A stretch of DNA of 64,000 nt from the NCBI GenBank assembly GCA_039024895.1, contig JBCCPJ010000006.1, positions 94,031-158,030 on the forward strand. The letters run 5' to 3'. This document shows positions 45,223 through 53,082 of the stretch, one piece after another. The stretch comes from JAJDOD01 sp039024895. GTDB lineage: Bacteria > Pseudomonadota > Alphaproteobacteria > Rhodobacterales > Rhodobacteraceae. The translations under genes and the position numbers were made by a program. A model generated the notes under the pieces. It was given only the letters and a program-made list of their open reading frames with translations. It did not search any database and had not been told where the DNA came from. Position 1 is the first letter of the stretch. Every line of letters starts with the position of its first letter.

Positions 45223-46062
45223 ATGCCGAACATGCCTATCGATGCTGAGGCGCGCCGTGCCGTCGTTCCGGTTATTTGTTACCCCGATGACGCGCTCCCG
45301 AAGCCGGATGTTGCGGGCTACCTAAAAGCTCTGGCGAGCTACACCAAGGTTGATGAAGTGATCGTCCCGCCCCGCGACGCGCGCTGTTTCCGTGTGCCAG
45401 CCGGTGGCGCGTTTCGCATAACCTCAGTCGAAGCCCCCCAGGTCGGCGATCTCAATATTTGGCACGCTGACGATATCAACGAGCGGTTTTTCTCAGGAAA
45501 AACAAGGGCGTTGCACGGAACGCATGTGACGATTGGCGACCGGCTCTGGTCGTCCTTGCCACACCTGCGCCCACTGGCGACGATCATCGAAGATACGTTG
45601 AGTTGGTACGGCTTCGATGATTTTGGCGGCAATGTGCATGACGTCATCGGAACGCGTTGTGATCCATATACGGGGCGGCTTTTGAATGGGGATGACTACC
45701 ATTACTGCTGCCATTCCAATTTAAGCCGTGCGCTTGCTGCGGCGTTGGATATCCCTGTGACTGAGGCAGAAGAGCATGTGCATGACGTGCTAAACGTTTT
45801 CATGTGCACCGGGTTTACGCGGGACACGGGCCAATACTTCATGAAGGCCTCGCCGGTGCGCCCGGGCGATTACATCACCTTCTTCGCTGAGGCGCCTTTG
45901 CTGGGTGCCCTGTCGGCGTGCCCCGGCGGAGATTGCAGCGCGTCGCACTCTTCGGACGTTGCACGATGCGCGCCGCTTTTGGTGGAGGTTTTTGCCGGTA
46001 CGCCGCCTTCGGATTGGTGTGCTGCCGAAGCGTCACCCTATCCCAGAACGCATGGGGTCTGA
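45223..46062 (+). CDS. DUF1989 domain protein (urea carboxylase-associated family)
   Basis: The family is often found near urea amidolyase genes and its reaction is not firmly known. The 279-residue protein has the domain features VPAGGAFRITSVEAPQVGDLNIW near residue 55, THVTIGDRLWSSLP, and the cysteine/histidine-rich HYCCHSNLSRAL and LNVFMCTGF motifs, which suggest a metal site. The start at 45223 (MPNMPID) follows AAAGGACGAG. No urea carboxylase gene is nearby here; its neighbours are creD and deoD (convergent, 5 bp apart). Confidence 0.85.
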   Translation: MPNMPIDAEARRAVVPVICYPDDALPKPDVAGYLKALASYTKVDEVIVPPRDARCFRVPAGGAFRITSVEAPQVGDLNIWHADDINERFFSGKTRALHGTHVTIGDRLWSSLPHLRPLATIIEDTLSWYGFDDFGGNVHDVIGTRCDPYTGRLLNGDDYHYCCHSNLSRALAAALDIPVTEAEEHVHDVLNVFMCTGFTRDTGQYFMKASPVRPGDYITFFAEAPLLGALSACPGGDCSASHSSDVARCAPLLVEVFAGTPPSDWCAAEASPYPRTHGV

Positions 46063-46067
46063 CAACC

Positions 46068-46778
46068 TTAACTCGCTGAAAACGCTGCTTCTAATGCAAT
46101 TTCAACCATGTCGCCAAAGGTCTTTTCCCGATCTTCCGATGGCAGGGCTTCGCCGGTTTGCAAGTGGTCTGATACAGTGAGAACGGCGAGGGCGCGCTGT
46201 CCGTAGCGGGCGGCGAGCGTGTAGAGCTCCGCCGCCTCCATTTCCACGCCCAAGATGCCGTGACGGACCAGTTGCTCGTTCAGATCGGGGCGTTCGTCGT
46301 AGAACACATCCGTCGAGTAAATCCCGCCGACATGGGTTTTGGTGCCTTTCGCCTCAGCTGCAACGACGGCGGCGCGAAGGAGAGACCAGTCTGCGCTGGG
46401 CGCAAAGTTCAGCTCTTTGAAGATGCCGCTGGATGGCGTGGTGATCGTGCTAGCCGTCATGGCAATGATCACATCACGCAGACCGACCTGTTCCTGCATA
46501 CCGCCGCAAGACCCTATACGAATCAATGTCTTGGCGCCGTAGTCCTTGAGGAGTTCGTTTGCGTAAATGGAGAGCGACGGCATGCCCATGCCCGAGCCTT
46601 GGACAGTAACCCTGTGGCCGTTCCAGGTGCCGGTGAAGCCCAGCATGCCGCGCACTTCGTTGACCAGTTGGGCGTTATCCAGAAAGGTCTCGGCGGCCCA
46701 TTTGGCGCGGTAGGGGTCGCCGGGCATCAGGACCGTTTCAGCTATTTCACCGGGTTGCGCGCCGATATGGACAGTCAT
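46068..46778 (-). CDS. deoD: Purine nucleoside phosphorylase DeoD-type
   Basis: DeoD splits purine (deoxy)nucleosides with phosphate. The 236-residue length and the motifs LMPGDPYRAKW (phosphate arginine), GSGMGMPSL, RIGSCGGMQ, and GVEMEAAELYTLA, with SDH near the C-terminus, mark the hexameric DeoD type. It is convergent with the DUF1989 gene with 5 bp between. An 11-bp-periodic repeat lies 142 bp upstream. Confidence 0.95.
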   Translation of the reverse strand: MTVHIGAQPGEIAETVLMPGDPYRAKWAAETFLDNAQLVNEVRGMLGFTGTWNGHRVTVQGSGMGMPSLSIYANELLKDYGAKTLIRIGSCGGMQEQVGLRDVIIAMTASTITTPSSGIFKELNFAPSADWSLLRAAVVAAEAKGTKTHVGGIYSTDVFYDERPDLNEQLVRHGILGVEMEAAELYTLAARYGQRALAVLTVSDHLQTGEALPSEDREKTFGDMVEIALEAAFSAS

Positions 46779-47151
46779 GGAAGCTCCTTCAACTCAAGCC
46801 TTCTGAGAACCATGGCCGAAGCGCGAAAGCGGGTAAAGGGTGCGCGCGGTCGGAAAGACGGGGTGCAACCCACGTCAGAAGTTAACGCAAGAAAACAAGG
46901 CGCAAGGCCACTAAAGGCGACGTCGGTATCGCATCGGCAATGCGTATGTATCGCGGCGGTGCCCGGATAGGTTTTGCCCATTGCGCGAGGCCAAGACCCG
47001 TGTCGCGTTAAACTGTTTTAACATTAGGTGAATAGCTGCCTTGCAAGCCGTGCAATTGTCCGCTCCGGAGAGCGTGCCCACTTACACGTGATCACTGGAA
47101 ACCGGTCCGCATTGGATCGGTGCAGTCACATCTGGATAGGAGGCAATAGCC
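46779..47151. promoter_or_regulatory. Divergent intergenic region between deoD and a hypothetical gene
   Basis: About 370 bp without a supportable gene. It contains a degenerate 11-bp-periodic array (46920-46963) and a single CGTGATCACT palindrome (core at 47088-47095), 57 bp before the hypothetical gene start. GATAGGAGGC before 47152 is a strong ribosome-binding site. Confidence 0.45.
46920..46963 (-). repeat. Degenerate 11-bp repeat array upstream of deoD
   Basis: Four 11-bp units in register: ACGTCGGTATC, GCATCGGCAAT, GCGTATGTATC and GCGGCGGTGCC. The first is identical to unit one upstream of lpd; the others share 6-8 positions with it. The array lies 142-185 bp upstream of the deoD start, in the same orientation relative to the gene as at lpd. 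Confidence 0.55.
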
Positions 47152-47535
47152 ATGACGACACATGTTTTGCACGCCACCGGGCTGCGCAATGTTTCGGAAG
47201 CCCTGCAAGAACTGCACAAGCAGTTGCTGAGGTTTCAGGCGGAGCAGGCCGGTTTCTTTGGGAGTCCACTCGAACTTTTCGAGCGCGCGACAAAAGACCA
47301 GTCATTCGCGTGGCTGAAGCCACTGCGGGAAGAAATTGTCGCCCTCGACGAGCGTCGGGCCGACGAGGAGCCAATCTCCGACGCGGAAACCAAGGCCTAC
47401 TGTGACCGGTTCCGTAACTTGCTAGATGTTCAGACCGGCCCGTTTCGGGAGAAGATCAATGTTGCCTTTCAGTCCGACCCTGAAACGATTTGGGCGGTGG
47501 GCTCTGTTCGGAAGACTTTGGACGCCTTGAGCTGA
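47152..47535 (+). CDS. Hypothetical small soluble protein
   Basis: The 127-residue product is helical and charged (EALQELHKQLLRFQAEQAGFF; LKPLREEIVALDERRADEE), without signal peptide or membrane segment. I do not recognise a family. A strong ribosome-binding site (TAGGAGG) precedes the ATG. It is convergent with ecm, sharing a bidirectional terminator hairpin. A single GTGATCAC palindrome lies 57 bp before the start. Confidence 0.72.
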   Translation: MTTHVLHATGLRNVSEALQELHKQLLRFQAEQAGFFGSPLELFERATKDQSFAWLKPLREEIVALDERRADEEPISDAETKAYCDRFRNLLDVQTGPFREKINVAFQSDPETIWAVGSVRKTLDALS

Positions 47536-47552
47536 CGACGCAATAAAATGAG

Positions 47553-47582
47553 TGCGAGACCGCGATTAAAGTCGGTCTCGCA
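47553..47582. terminator. Bidirectional terminator-like hairpin between the hypothetical gene and ecm
   Basis: Perfect 9-bp stem TGCGAGACC / GGTCTCGCA around a 12-nt loop, abutting the ecm stop codon. The minus strand continues CATTTTATTG, a loose T tract; the plus strand side is less T-rich. It separates two convergent genes. Confidence 0.75.
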
Positions 47583-49550
47583 TCATTCGGCCGCGATGGC
47601 GTCCGGGTCCACCAATCCGACAATGTCGAACATGATCCGGTTCAACTCAAAGTCTTTGGGGGTGTAGACGGCAGCAACGCCCATAGCGCGTAAGCGGTCA
47701 GCATCTTCCGGCGGAATAATCCCGCCGACGATCACCGGGGTCTCACCCAGTCCTTCATCTCGCATCCGGCCCATCATATCCTCGATGAGCGGCACATGGC
47801 TGCCGGACAGGATGGAGAGACCGACCACATGTGCGCCGCTTTCCTTGGCGGCGGTCACAATCTCCGCCGGGGTCAACCGGATACCTTCATAGGTAATGTC
47901 CATGCCGACATCGCGGGCGCGCGATGCAATCTGCTCCGCGCCGTTTGAATGGCCGTCGAGGCCGGGTTTGCCCACGAGGAACTTGATCCGTGCCCCCAGC
48001 TTGGCGGAGACGAGGTCGACGGCGTCGCGTATCTCATCAAGCCCTTCTGTCCGGTTTGACGGCGCGCTACTGACGCCGGTTGGTGCTCTGTATTGCCCGA
48101 AGGACTTCCGCACCACGTCGCCCCATTCGCCGGTTGTAACGCCAGCTTTCGCGGCGGCGATGGAGGCGGGCATGACATTTGCCCCCGTCTTGCAAGCGGC
48201 TTCCAGATCGGAAAGGGCGGTCGCCACGGCATCGCTGTCCCGGCTTTCCCGCCATGCGTTCAAGCGTGCAATCTGGTCGGCTTCCGCTTCCGGGTCCGCG
48301 ACCATGATTGCTTCGTCCCCAGCGGTCAGCGGAGAAGCCTCGGCTTCGACATACCGGTTGACGCCCACCACGGTGGTGTCGCCGCTTTCAATCCCCTGGA
48401 TGCGCGCTGAATTCGATTCGACCAGTCGCGATTTCATATATTCGATCGCGTCCACGGCCCCGCCCATCGCATCGATATGGGCAAGCTCACTGCGCGCACC
48501 GTCTTTCAGTTCTTCGACTTTCGCCTCCACAATGGGATTGCCGTCGAACAAGTCGCCATATTCAAGAAGGTCGGTTTCGAACGCCAAAATCTGTTGCATC
48601 CGCAGCGACCATTGCTGGTCCCACGGGCGCGGCAGGCCCAAAGCTTCGTTCCAGGCGGGCAGCTGAACGGCGCGCGCGCGTGCGTTCTTTGACAGCGTGA
48701 CGGCCAGCATCTCGATCAGGATACGATAGACGTTGTTCTCGGGCTGCTGCTCGGTCAGGCCAAGGGAGTTGACCTGCACGCCATAGCGAAAGCGGCGGAA
48801 GCGGGGGTCTTCGACGCCGTAGCGGGTGCGACAGATTTCGTCCCACAGTTCGGTGAAGGCGCGCATTTTGCACATCTCGGTCACGAAGCGGATGCCGGCG
48901 TTCACGAAGAAACTGATCCGGCCCACCATCTCCGGGAAGGCTTCGGGCGCGACCTTACCTTTCAGGTCGTCGAGAACGGCTTGCGCCGTGGCCAGGGCGA
49001 AGGCGAGTTCTTGTTCCGGCGTCGCGCCCGCCTCTTGCAGATGGTAGGAACACACGTTCATCGGGTTCCATTTTGGCAGATGCTCGCGGGTATAGGCGGC
49101 GACATCCGTAATCAGGCGCAGTGAGGGCTTGGGCGGGCAGATATGTGTGCCGCGCGAGAGGTATTCTTTGATAATGTCGTTCTGAACGGTGCCTTGCAAT
49201 TGGCGCACGTCGGCGCCTTGGCGTTCGGCTTCCGCTATATATAGCGCGAGCAACCAGGGAGCTGTCGCGTTGATCGTCATCGACGTGTTCATCTTGTCGA
49301 GCGGGATGTTGTCGAAGAGGGTTGCCATGTCGCCCCCATGGGCGATGGGCACGCCGACCTTGCCGACTTCGCCGCGGGACAACACGTGATCGCTGTCGTA
49401 GCCCGTTTGCGTTGGCAAATCGAACGCGACCGACAGGCCAGTTTGCCCACGCTCCAAGTTGCCACGGTAGAGTGCGTTCGAGGCTTTCGCGGTCGAATGG
49501 CCCGCATAGGTTCGGAACAGCCACGGTCGGTCGGCTTTGGTCTCGGGCAC
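47583..49550 (-). CDS. ecm: Ethylmalonyl-CoA mutase (coenzyme B12-dependent)
   Basis: Ecm converts (2R)-ethylmalonyl-CoA to (2S)-methylsuccinyl-CoA, a defining step of the ethylmalonyl-CoA pathway. The N-terminal substrate domain starts PWLFRTYAGHSTAKASNALYRGNL and contains GLSVAFDLPTQTGYDSDH. The B12-binding domain near the C-terminus carries GKPGLDGHSNGAEQIA, the DxHxxG cobalamin motif, and LSILSGSHVPLI. The divergent ccr gene, whose product makes ethylmalonyl-CoA, favours Ecm over methylmalonyl-CoA mutase, which it resembles. The length is 655 residues, within the single-chain Ecm range. Confidence 0.93.
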   Translation of the reverse strand: MPETKADRPWLFRTYAGHSTAKASNALYRGNLERGQTGLSVAFDLPTQTGYDSDHVLSRGEVGKVGVPIAHGGDMATLFDNIPLDKMNTSMTINATAPWLLALYIAEAERQGADVRQLQGTVQNDIIKEYLSRGTHICPPKPSLRLITDVAAYTREHLPKWNPMNVCSYHLQEAGATPEQELAFALATAQAVLDDLKGKVAPEAFPEMVGRISFFVNAGIRFVTEMCKMRAFTELWDEICRTRYGVEDPRFRRFRYGVQVNSLGLTEQQPENNVYRILIEMLAVTLSKNARARAVQLPAWNEALGLPRPWDQQWSLRMQQILAFETDLLEYGDLFDGNPIVEAKVEELKDGARSELAHIDAMGGAVDAIEYMKSRLVESNSARIQGIESGDTTVVGVNRYVEAEASPLTAGDEAIMVADPEAEADQIARLNAWRESRDSDAVATALSDLEAACKTGANVMPASIAAAKAGVTTGEWGDVVRKSFGQYRAPTGVSSAPSNRTEGLDEIRDAVDLVSAKLGARIKFLVGKPGLDGHSNGAEQIASRARDVGMDITYEGIRLTPAEIVTAAKESGAHVVGLSILSGSHVPLIEDMMGRMRDEGLGETPVIVGGIIPPEDADRLRAMGVAAVYTPKDFELNRIMFDIVGLVDPDAIAAE

Positions 49551-49868
49551 GGGGCGTCTCCTGAACGATGAGCAACATAATTACGCTTTGATGTTGGTAG
49601 ACGAAAGGAAATGGCGTTGTCAATTCGCCGCGTTGCAGCGCTGCGCTTTTGACTGGCGCGTGTCCGATCCGCCGCAAAATGGCGGTGTAGGATCGAGCTT
49701 ACGGCACTTTTCCTCACCGTATTGGCGCTGAGCGGTAACTTTCTGCTACATAAAAGACATAAAATTTCAGATATAGATAAAAATTATTTGTAATGTTGCG
49801 CGACTGCCGATACTCGATTACCTGTTTGCTAATGATTCTGCGACGCAGCACGGTATGAGGATGAGGAC
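49551..49868. promoter_or_regulatory. Divergent ecm-ccr promoter region
   Basis: 318 bp between the two ethylmalonyl-CoA pathway genes. It includes a perfect palindrome GCAGCGCTGC (49635-49644), an inverted repeat CCGCC / GGCGG (49669-49685) and an AT-rich block at 49741-49800 that is probably part of the ccr promoter. No gene can be supported here. Confidence 0.5.
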
Positions 49869-51146
49869 ATGGCTTTAGACAAGGCAGATACGATGGAAGA
49901 AAAGGACCTGTATGACATCGGGGAGATTCCCCCTTTGGGCTATCTGCCCGAAAGGATGCATGCCTGGGCCATTCGGCGGGAGCGCCATGGCGACCCCGAT
50001 AAGTCTTTTGAACTTGAAGTTGTCGACGTCAAAAAGCCGGATAGCCGTGAGGTGGTCGTTCTCGTCATGGCGGCTGGTGTAAACTACAACGGTGTCTGGG
50101 CGGGTAAAGGCGTGCCGATTAGTCCGTTCGATGTACATGGCGCGGACTATCACATCGCAGGCTCTGACGCGTCGGGGATCGTCTGGGCGGTGGGCGACAA
50201 GGTGCGTAACTGGAAAGTTGGCGACGAGGTCGTGATCCACTGCAACCAGGACGACGGAGACGACGAGGAGTGCAACGGCGGCGACCCGATGTTTTCCAAC
50301 AGCCAGCGTATCTGGGGCTACGAGACGCCCGATGGCTCATTTGCGCAGTTCACCACCGTGCAGGCACAACAGCTTATGGCGCGTCCCAAGCACCTCACCT
50401 GGGAAGAGAGCGCGTGCTATACACTGACGCTTGCCACGGCCTACCGCATGCTCTTTGGTCACCATCCGCATGAATTGAAGCCGGGTCAAAATGTTCTGGT
50501 CTGGGGTGCTTCTGGCGGCTTGGGCTCTTATGCGATCCAGTTGATCAACACTGCGGGGGCAAATGCGATCGCTGTTATCTCCGACGAAGACAAGCGCGAG
50601 TTTGTCATGAGCCTCGGGGCGAAGGGCGTCATCAACCGGAAGGACTTCAAATGTTGGGGACAACTGCCCGAAGTTGGGACAGATGCCTATAAGGAGTGGT
50701 TCGCAGAAGCGCGTAAGTTCGGCAAGGCAATCTGGGAGATCACCGGGAAGGGCGTAAACGTCGATATGGTGTTCGAGCACCCCGGCGAAGCAACATTCCC
50801 GATCTCAACCTTTGTTGTAAAGAAGGGCGGCATGGTCGTTATATGTGCTGGTACTACCGGCTATAATCTGACGATGGATGCCCGCTATGTCTGGATGCAT
50901 CAGAAGCGCATTCAGGGCAGCCATTTCGCGCATCTCAAACAAGCCTCTTCGGCCAACCAATTGATGGTTGAACGGCGTCTTGACCCCTGCATGTCAGAGG
51001 TTTTCCCTTGGGAGGACATCCCGCATTCGCACATGAAAATGATGCGAAACGAGCATAAACCTGGGAATATGGCGGTCCTTGTTCAGGCCCCTCATACCGG
51101 ATTGCGCACCTGGGAAGACACGCTGGAAGCGAGCCTTAAGCGCTAA
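49869..51146 (+). CDS. ccr: Crotonyl-CoA carboxylase/reductase
   Basis: Ccr reductively carboxylates crotonyl-CoA to ethylmalonyl-CoA with NADPH and CO2, the signature enzyme of the ethylmalonyl-CoA pathway. The 425-residue protein is a medium-chain dehydrogenase/reductase: MAAGVNYNGVWAGKG, GSDASGIVWAVGDKV, HCNQDDGDDEECNGGDPMFS, WGYETPDGSFAQFTTV, and the NADPH loop VWGASGGLGSYAIQL. These segments are specific for Ccr. The start follows ATGAGGATGAGGAC. It is divergent from ecm and is followed by a large hairpin. Confidence 0.97.
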   Translation: MALDKADTMEEKDLYDIGEIPPLGYLPERMHAWAIRRERHGDPDKSFELEVVDVKKPDSREVVVLVMAAGVNYNGVWAGKGVPISPFDVHGADYHIAGSDASGIVWAVGDKVRNWKVGDEVVIHCNQDDGDDEECNGGDPMFSNSQRIWGYETPDGSFAQFTTVQAQQLMARPKHLTWEESACYTLTLATAYRMLFGHHPHELKPGQNVLVWGASGGLGSYAIQLINTAGANAIAVISDEDKREFVMSLGAKGVINRKDFKCWGQLPEVGTDAYKEWFAEARKFGKAIWEITGKGVNVDMVFEHPGEATFPISTFVVKKGGMVVICAGTTGYNLTMDARYVWMHQKRIQGSHFAHLKQASSANQLMVERRLDPCMSEVFPWEDIPHSHMKMMRNEHKPGNMAVLVQAPHTGLRTWEDTLEASLKR

Positions 51147-51166
51147 CATAAAAATAAAATCTACAC

Positions 51167-51230
51167 TTTGCGCCCCGTGCGTAGCTGTCCATAATGACAG
51201 CTATATTCCCACGGGGCGCAAACGTGTTTT
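51167..51230 (+). terminator. Nested hairpin terminator after ccr
   Basis: Outer 13-bp stem TTTGCGCCCCGTG (51167-51179) pairs with CACGGGGCGCAAA (51210-51222). Inside it, AGCTGTC (51183-51189) pairs with GACAGCT (51196-51202). CGTGTTTT follows. The structure starts 21 bp after the ccr stop. Confidence 0.8.
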
Positions 51231-51261
51231 ATGTATTTACAATTAGTTAACCGAACCCGAT

Positions 51262-51279
51262 CTCCCCATTTTTGGGGAG
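51262..51279. promoter_or_regulatory. Inverted repeat upstream of the luxR locus, possible operator
   Basis: CTCCCCA-TTTT-TGGGGAG, a perfect 18-bp dyad lying 84 bp before the small ORF that precedes luxR. Lux-type boxes are dyads of similar length, but the sequence is not one I can assign to a known regulator. A terminator role is unlikely because no T tract follows. Confidence 0.45.
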
Positions 51280-51362
51280 GTGGTATTGGTGAATTTCAGA
51301 CAGTGCTCCCGCATGCTAAAGTTGTGTTAATAGTTCATTAACCAATCGGGATGAAGAAACAC

Positions 51363-51572
51363 ATGGTACATGATTGGATCCTCGACGTTCTCACGGACCT
51401 TCGCAAGTTTGCAGCCAAGAATGGGTTGAGCATTACGGAGGCTCAGATCGAGCAAGCCTTGATCGTCGTAGAAAAAGAGTTGGATACGCGGAAGGGGATA
51501 GCGCCGGGGACGGCGCATGTTGGCCATGTTGGAGAGTTTTCTAGAGCGCTTGCAGAGAGTAGGAACCCTTGA
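51363..51572 (+). CDS. Small protein overlapping the start of luxR
   Basis: The 69-residue product starts MVHDWILDVLTDLRKFAAKNGL and is predicted to be helical, without signal or membrane segment. I prefer ATG 51363 over 51351 because GAAG lies at a suitable distance from it. It overlaps the luxR start by 56 bp in a different frame. From memory, similar short proteins precede luxR in other Roseobacter-group genomes, which supports it as real. The function is unknown; a partner or modulator of LuxR is possible. Confidence 0.66.
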   Translation: MVHDWILDVLTDLRKFAAKNGLSITEAQIEQALIVVEKELDTRKGIAPGTAHVGHVGEFSRALAESRNP

Positions 51573-52230
51573 TGAGTTAGACGGCGCTATTCTGTCGCTC
51601 AGCGATGAACTGCATGTGGAACACGTGGTGTATCACTCGGTCAGTTCAAGCGGCGACCAATACGCGGTAACGACATATCACCCGATCTGGGTCGATCAGT
51701 ATCTTGGCAATGACTACGCGAGGATCGACCCGGTCGTGCAGGCCTGTCTCAGGCGATTTCACCCGGTTGATTGGCGACGCCTCGACTGGAGTGGTAAAGT
51801 CACGAAGGAATTTCTTCATGAAGCGGTTGATGCCGGGGTCGGGCAACAAGGCTTCTCTATCCCGATCCGTGGACCGTCGGGGCAATTTGCCTTGTTTTCA
51901 GTTAGCAGCCAGGAAAATGAAGAGCTCTGGGCGAAATATACGGAAGATTACACCCGTGCTCTTATCCTGGCATCGCATTACGTGAACCAAAAGGCGCTTG
52001 AGATCGAACGCGGAACAGATCAGGCGGATATCGTGAGCCTCAGCCCACGGGAAACGGATGCCCTAACCATGCTGGCTCTCGGCTACAGCCGGGCGCAGGC
52101 CGCGGATAGCCTGTCAATCTCCGAACACACACTTCGGGTCTACATCGAAAGCGCGCGCTTCAAACTGACAGCAATGAATACGACGCACGCCGTTGCCAGA
52201 GCAATGAACCAAGGACTGTTAAGGGTTTGA
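51517..52230 (+). CDS. luxR: LuxR-family quorum-sensing transcriptional regulator
   Basis: The N-terminal autoinducer-binding domain has the conserved ligand residues in YHPIWVDQYLGNDYARIDPVV (Trp, Tyr and Asp of the TraR pattern) and GFSIPIRGPSGQFALFSVSS. The C-terminal LuxR-type helix-turn-helix starts LSPRETDALTMLALGYSRAQAADSLSISEHT. The length is 237 residues from ATG 51517; ATG 51526 is an alternative. luxI lies 115 bp downstream on the same strand, so this is a typical AHL sensor-synthase pair. Confidence 0.92.
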   Translation: MLAMLESFLERLQRVGTLDELDGAILSLSDELHVEHVVYHSVSSSGDQYAVTTYHPIWVDQYLGNDYARIDPVVQACLRRFHPVDWRRLDWSGKVTKEFLHEAVDAGVGQQGFSIPIRGPSGQFALFSVSSQENEELWAKYTEDYTRALILASHYVNQKALEIERGTDQADIVSLSPRETDALTMLALGYSRAQAADSLSISEHTLRVYIESARFKLTAMNTTHAVARAMNQGLLRV

Positions 52231-52256
52231 TAAGGGTTCCGCCCGCTCGATTTAAC

Positions 52257-52335
52257 GGGTCCTGACCCATCGGATCGCCCAGATCCGATCCCATTAGCAA
52301 AGCGTCTTTACGCCTTTTTCCGTTCACAACGGAAA
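52257..52335 (+). promoter_or_regulatory. Structured luxI leader with four inverted repeats
   Basis: Successive inverted repeats: GGGTC-CT-GACCC (52257-52268); ATCGGATC-5 nt-GATCCGAT (52269-52289), a 21-bp lux-box-sized dyad; GCGT-CTTT-ACGC (52302-52313), followed by CTTTTT; and TTTCCGTT-CAC-AACGGAAA (52317-52335), ending 10 bp before the luxI ATG. The last hairpin contains GGAAA of the luxI ribosome-binding site, and its left arm uses the T tract of the third. Confidence 0.6.
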
Positions 52336-52345
52336 GGGGCTTTCC

Positions 52346-52981
52346 ATGCTTCGCTACATTTACGCAGACGAAATCAACGCGTTTCCGCGCCTTAAGGAAG
52401 GCATGTTCAAGGACCGTGCGGCCCAGTTCAGTGCGCGCCTTGGCTGGGAAGTAACGGTTGACGAGGACGGCAATGAGCACGACCAGTATGACGCACTGAA
52501 CCCGATGTATATCATTTGGGAACAGCCAGACGGCACGCACGGTGGTTCATTGCGGTTGCTACCGACGACCGGTCCGACGATGCTCAACGATTTCTTCAGC
52601 CATTTGGCGGATGGCGTGCATATCCAAAGCCCACTCATTTGGGAGTGTACGCGGTTTTGTCTTGCGCCGGGTGCAAGCGCGCATGTGTCATCGGCCTTGA
52701 TGCTTGGTGTGCTGGAAGTCGGTTTGAAATCCTACTTGAACCATATCGCGGGTGTGTTTGATGCGCGGATGATCCGGGTGTATCGCCGTGTTGGCTGGGG
52801 CCCAACCATCTTGGGCACCGATGGCGAGGGTCGGGATGCCATCAGCGCCGGACTATGGGCGTGCGAGGAAAGCTATCGGGCACGTCTCTTATCGCGCGCG
52901 GGTGTGACCTCGGAAGTATCCGATCACTGGTATGATCGCAGCTTCGGTGCGTGCAAAGGAGATCATGTTGCGGTCGCGTAA
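52346..52981 (+). CDS. luxI: Acyl-homoserine-lactone synthase
   Basis: LuxI makes N-acyl homoserine lactones from S-adenosylmethionine and acyl-ACP. The 211-residue protein has the conserved N-terminal block around FKDRAAQFSARLGWEV (catalytic Arg and Trp), then DQYDALNP, GSLRLLPTTGPTML, and the glutamate-arginine pair in WECTRFCL. All the invariant LuxI residues that I can check are present. Acyl-chain length cannot be read from sequence. It follows luxR and a highly structured leader. Confidence 0.95.
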   Translation: MLRYIYADEINAFPRLKEGMFKDRAAQFSARLGWEVTVDEDGNEHDQYDALNPMYIIWEQPDGTHGGSLRLLPTTGPTMLNDFFSHLADGVHIQSPLIWECTRFCLAPGASAHVSSALMLGVLEVGLKSYLNHIAGVFDARMIRVYRRVGWGPTILGTDGEGRDAISAGLWACEESYRARLLSRAGVTSEVSDHWYDRSFGACKGDHVAVA

Positions 52982-53082
52982 ACAAAGGCGGTTGAGATAA
53001 CGTGATTTGGCACGGAAAATGTGCTATTTTCTTGATCCCACCCATGGCCGGGCAGCGGCAGACCCGGTAGGCTTGTGCCACC

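Noticed and set aside
46775..46981. 68-codon minus-strand frame upstream of deoD
   Set aside because: It reads through the 11-bp repeats and overlaps the deoD start; cysteine-rich random-looking sequence.
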